Shown here: positions 61,501-64,000 of the stretch, in pieces | Layout: each line of letters starts with the position of its first letter | Numbering within the stretch: the first letter of the stretch is position 1 | NCBI RefSeq assembly: GCF_002312815.1 | Contig: NZ_NKQJ01000011.1 | Coordinates: 1-64,000, forward strand | DNA: 64,000 nt | DNA from: Agaribacterium haliotis | Lineage (GTDB): Bacteria; Pseudomonadota; Gammaproteobacteria; Pseudomonadales; Cellvibrionaceae | Direction: 5' to 3' | Position numbers and translations under genes: made by a program | Notes under the pieces: generated by a model | What the model was told of the DNA's origin: nothing | The model's input: only the letters and a program-made list of their open reading frames with translations | Database searches by the model: none

Positions 61501-61889
61501 TGAGCATCAACGGCGTTGTTGCGCTAGATAATATTTATGCCCTAGTTTCGGATAGCGATTTAGTTGTTTCAATAGATAAAAATACTGGTGATAGAACAGT
61601 GATTTCACCATCTGCTTGCCCACACTGGTCTGTTGGTAATTTGGGTGTCGATCTGGAAGGGCATTACTTTAATGGCCTTCGTCATAGTGCAATTGATAAT
61701 AAATTAATGGTCTCTGGAAACTTTTCCAGTATCTCAATTGGTTTAGAGGATAATCAATGCACGTTCTATACCTTCACAAGTAGTCGCGATATTTATGCTT
61801 ACGGCAATGATACTTACTTCACTTTGGCCTTTGATGCTATTCAATATGTCGACTTTAAAACAGCTGGTGTAGTAGATGTTTCCAGATGA
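58593..61889 (+). CDS. Large repeat lipoprotein with four 98-residue modules and a propeller-like C-terminus
   Basis: This is a 1098-residue lipoprotein; the ATG at 58593 has AGGA upstream and gives lipobox LYAC (Cys18); a TTG at 58560 is less likely. Four tandem modules with an exact 98-residue period carry YAIDGGGFT, YSIDGAPFT, YSIDGSDFT and YSIDGGEYT at 76, 174, 272 and 370, each closing with a TPE or TPD-type motif. A fifth Ig-like domain follows (IIFPISGTSTSAEELRVRG). The rest, about 550 residues, has propeller-like repeats (DDQLYVRDVSKDALFEVDPA, EDETLLLASDPELGAVFSID). It is probably surface-exposed; target unknown. Confidence 0.82.
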   Translation: MRMSLVLVLPLLLALYACGGGGSSSSQNNESLDLTPEIPVLLSPEKEIIPGGEQTQTFIVNGVDSPVSISIDGAEYAIDGGGFTSEPGMVGNGQSVSVKMFAPDAYGEKATAVVTVGRSEVLVQVVSEEEDLTPDEVVFKDINSASIGQEFESEAHIISGINNSIPITVSGALYSIDGAPFTGEPSMISAGQAVLMKMMSGDSFQEKVTAELTVGSVIMTWNIVTEAEDKTPNVFSFDVVTDAMRESEHVTQPLQITGINTATDISISGGEYSIDGSDFTADLGSINDGQHVSVRLIASSEFSTNSVAKLTVGETSADFVVTTEDLDITPDETSFISLTDLARDQLVESNLITINGVNSLVPVSIAGGEYSIDGGEYTKEPGHVAEAQTIKLRASASSDWEGIHEVVLTSNTTSTSWILTTMVENIPPEAEIIFPISGTSTSAEELRVRGIATDNTDIASVNVNGVTAELTTLSVNETGVVVEWVADISSSAEHGLISIDVEDTKGNSALDADSVTIHKNYRLPWYLSHVERGVAIFGRHVWDAERADIINGQMQSFRLSTDGIGQGCYSQKNNSYFYLETNDSVAADADWAGDDHIDLVVKAYNFDTGLISSYSEFMASSYPGPEQISYKVIELECADELDAVYAFTSLIKSGYENYYSQISKIGTSSSASAEVVLSSSDEGFAEWELENATISGTSLVTISSVIDPEVSIFNLNTMELTNSYSLTLSTVRDLAFDNDNKVFFVTDSSTYQLLVGSGGFSSLSVVDANDDNAFHSVSSMVIGDDDQLYVRDVSKDALFEVDPATGDRSLYLAPSQVGQGDALVAGQSMVIDKDYQKAYVLDRVAWQKILLVQVDLNTGDRELLEEIGTVEAVENLALEISGDDETLYLSIESAVYSYDIATQALAIVASSSYGTGFEFNAVSSLDLNEDETLLLASDPELGAVFSIDLESGLRALISQNGAVGDGPDMLSINGVVALDNIYALVSDSDLVVSIDKNTGDRTVISPSACPHWSVGNLGVDLEGHYFNGLRHSAIDNKLMVSGNFSSISIGLEDNQCTFYTFTSSRDIYAYGNDTYFTLAFDAIQYVDFKTAGVVDVSR

Positions 61890-62373
61890 TTCAGGCCTGT
61901 CGCCGGTTTGAGTAGTGAATTTTGGGGGTAGTTTACTTATTCAAGTATTAGCTGTGATCAGCGATGATATAAGTGAACTGCCCTTTTTCTAGGCTAAATG
62001 GATCTAGTATCCAAAGATTAAATAAATCGATGTATATACTGCCAGTAAAGGCACTGTAGATAAAACTGTGTAACTGGCTGTCTTGCTGACCGCAAGGGGA
62101 CGGCTAAAGATCGACAGAGAACAAGCAAGACTAAAAGCCCTCACTTGCGAGGCAATTACTCCATCATTTCAAGTGACAACCCTCATTATTCTAACCATTG
62201 GCTAAAATGTATTCAGCAAAGATTATTTGATGTGCGTTTTGCTGTTAGTTTGTCTGTCTGAAATAGCAAATTGTTATATGGTTCGGAATAAGCTTCTTCA
62301 CGAATTACTCCGTATTAACTGAGTATTTCAGGTGCATATTGCCGTGGTATAGCTTGGGTGTTGAGGAGCTGAA
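61890..62373. other. Intergenic region, 484 bases
   Basis: This is A+T-rich, with no open frame of coding character on either strand, no clear inverted repeat and no recognised mobile-element end. GAGGAG at 62363-62368 serves the next gene. A promoter for that gene must lie here but is not obvious. Confidence 0.5.
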
Positions 62374-64000
62374 ATGAAGGTTTTTCGCGGCTTAGTCTTA
62401 GTGGCCTTTGTACCGTTTCTAATTGTTGGCCTATCAATTTTATGTGCTCGGGTATTAGCTCAAGATAAAACAAGTGATATTGACCCTAAGTTATACCTTG
62501 TTCCTGAGGGCGAGTATTTAAATTCTACTTATGTTATCGGTGAGTCGATGACGGTGCGAGCGCGTTTTGATGCTGGCGAAGGTAGTGTCGTTAGCGATCA
62601 AGGGCAGGGTATTGAGTTTTTACTTCGTCGGGTAAATGCTAATTGGGAAGTGATTTCAGATCTCGCTGTAAATGATAGAGGGGCAATTGGCAAAAGACGA
62701 GGTCTCTCAACGGTGTCGATTCCGCTTGGGGCGCTTTTACCCTCTCCTGATTTGCCACCGGGGGAGTTCTATTTGCTGTTTGTTCATTTTATCTCTTCCA
62801 GCGGTGTGAATACAAATACCCCTGGTGTTGCACCAATTTTCATTGTTTCAAAAGATAAAGCGGTGAGCAATAAAATTGAAAAAGTTGTCCAGGTTCAAGC
62901 GAAAAACGTGGATGAGGGTATGGATTTATCTGTTCCTTTTTTGCGTTTAAATGATTCTGCTAGGTACATAAACGAAATCTATGCTGATTCAGATAGAATG
63001 TATGTTTCTACCGTATTTAACGCAGGGGAAGGGAAAACGGTTGATAAATCTAAAGGTGGTATAGGTTATTATTTGCGCCGGGTGGATAATAATTGGAATA
63101 TTTTTTCCGATATTATTATTTATGACCGTAGTGCAATTGGCAGGCAGTCTGGTGTTTCCAGTGCGCAAATTCCGCTAAATGACTTAGTTCCTTCGTCAGA
63201 TTTGCCCGATGATCAGTACTATTTCTTATATGCGCAATTTTCTGCATCAGATGGTAGTGTTCACGATATCCCCGGCGTGGCTCCGGTTACGATTATAAAA
63301 AAGCTAGCGACTGATGGCGGCTCAATCGCCAATCTATCTAAAAAAGATAGAGAGGTTGTTATTGCAGTGGGGGATTTGGCTGCCAATGCATTCAGGCATG
63401 AAACCGTTAATAAAGGCCGTCGCTGCGAAGACATAAAAAAGTATAATTCGCCGAAACTTCTTTCCCGATCTGTTATCGAGTTGGTACTAATTTGTCAGGC
63501 GTTTAGGTCGGTAGGTAATAATATTTCTCTTCGTTTTGTTATTGCGCCCAATTATAGTCGTTCATTGGAGTTGGTTAAGTCTGGCAGCGCCCATATGATG
63601 GCTGAAAGCGCTTGGGATGATGATATCGACAAGCAAGAACTGTATGTTACTGAGCCTATTATACAGAAGGGTGAATACTTTAAAGGCATCTACAGTACTG
63701 AAGAAAAGCTTATGCATATGAAAATCAAAAGTGCTGAAGATTTACGTCGTTATACCGCGCTAACACCAACACACTGGCATGTTGATTTAAAAGCTTTACG
63801 ATCTATTGGCGTAACAAATAAGCTCGATGTTCATGTTCCGATGGCTATTATAAAAATGATTCACAATGGCAGGGGCGATTATATGTTAGGTGATTTTACT
63901 CGTCAGAACCGCATGGCTATCAGTGATGGCGAGTTACTCCTGTATCCGGTTCAGGGGGTAAAAATTGCTTTATACTCCGAGCGAAGGTTTGTTTTATCTA
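62374..64000 (+). CDS. Exported protein with two 150-residue repeats and a solute-binding-like domain (C-terminus outside the window)
   Basis: The ATG at 62374 follows GAGGAG, and the frame stays open for 542 codons to the window edge. An N-terminal hydrophobic segment (LVLVAFVPFLIVGLSIL) is a signal peptide or anchor. Two repeats with a 150-residue period follow: FDAGEG at 65 and FNAGEG at 215, FLLRRVNANWEV and YYLRRVDNNWNI, GALLPSPDLP and NDLVPSSDLP, TPGVAPIF and IPGVAPVT. From about residue 340 the sequence resembles periplasmic solute-binding (SBP_bac_3) domains (LVKSGSAHMMAESAW, MIHNGRGDYMLGDFTRQN). Such domains often head signalling proteins; what follows cannot be seen. Confidence 0.8.
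   Translation, partial: MKVFRGLVLVAFVPFLIVGLSILCARVLAQDKTSDIDPKLYLVPEGEYLNSTYVIGESMTVRARFDAGEGSVVSDQGQGIEFLLRRVNANWEVISDLAVNDRGAIGKRRGLSTVSIPLGALLPSPDLPPGEFYLLFVHFISSSGVNTNTPGVAPIFIVSKDKAVSNKIEKVVQVQAKNVDEGMDLSVPFLRLNDSARYINEIYADSDRMYVSTVFNAGEGKTVDKSKGGIGYYLRRVDNNWNIFSDIIIYDRSAIGRQSGVSSAQIPLNDLVPSSDLPDDQYYFLYAQFSASDGSVHDIPGVAPVTIIKKLATDGGSIANLSKKDREVVIAVGDLAANAFRHETVNKGRRCEDIKKYNSPKLLSRSVIELVLICQAFRSVGNNISLRFVIAPNYSRSLELVKSGSAHMMAESAWDDDIDKQELYVTEPIIQKGEYFKGIYSTEEKLMHMKIKSAEDLRRYTALTPTHWHVDLKALRSIGVTNKLDVHVPMAIIKMIHNGRGDYMLGDFTRQNRMAISDGELLLYPVQGVKIALYSERRFVLS

Noticed and set aside
61890-62373. Insertion-sequence remnant in the long A+T-rich gap
   Set aside because: No terminal inverted repeats, target duplication or transposase fragment could be recognised.

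Overview
The window reads as chromosomal DNA of a marine-type gammaproteobacterium, most likely in or near the Cellvibrionales/Pseudomonadales (inference). The gene neighbourhoods are Pseudomonas-like: ppk, trxA, rho and ubiD; zapB-like, zapA, 6S RNA and ygfA divergent from ygfB-pepP-ubiH-ubiI; and metK next to an ArsR-methyltransferase and transketolase. About 55 protein genes were identified, plus one RNA gene (6S RNA). No tRNA, rRNA, CRISPR array, prophage or intact insertion sequence was seen.

Layout. 1-6 kb: ubiD (cut by the window edge), rho, trxA and ppk on the minus strand, with clear promoters and terminators. 6-13.7 kb: a VTT-family membrane protein, a BarA-like hybrid kinase, hemW, a TraF-like barrel, a 49-residue membrane peptide, ygfA, 6S RNA, zapA and a ZapB-like protein. 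13.8-21.8 kb: plus-strand ygfB-pepP-ubiH-ubiI followed by the pqiABC lipid-transport operon. 21.9-24.1 kb: a secreted trypsin-like protein, an AEC transporter and LexA-controlled yebG. 24.2-37.6 kb: two divergent envelope operons around a 0.6 kb control region. The minus one encodes an HzsA-related heme lipoprotein, two barrels, a TlpA thioredoxin, DUF4266, DUF3570 and a lipoprotein. The plus one encodes a monoheme protein, a diheme LamG-like lipoprotein and a Tat-exported protein. 37.8-49.2 kb: a methyltransferase, rlmI, a truncated hemoglobin, tex, a LysR regulator with an SRPBCC protein, a PEBP lipoprotein, a CadC-like regulator, a YkgJ-type protein and a lipoprotein with an HExxH motif. 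49.5-57.7 kb: rsmE, metF, ahcY, metK, an ArsR-methyltransferase and divergent transketolase. 57.9 kb to the end: an A+T-richer accessory stretch with a barrel, a 1098-residue repeat lipoprotein and a repeat/binding-protein fusion cut by the window edge.

How the genes work together. metK, ahcY and metF form the activated-methyl cycle. The ArsR-methyltransferase just upstream of metK has a perfect 32-bp palindrome over its own promoter and is a good candidate controller. The 24-37 kb region looks like one envelope redox module: five CxxCH heme sites in three exported proteins, a thioredoxin, Cys-rich DUF4266 and outer-membrane barrels. It is the best candidate here for an undescribed system; its substrate is unknown.

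The most unusual non-coding signal is a family of five long hairpin elements. Each has its own arms but a shared core. One lies by ubiD and four flank ahcY.
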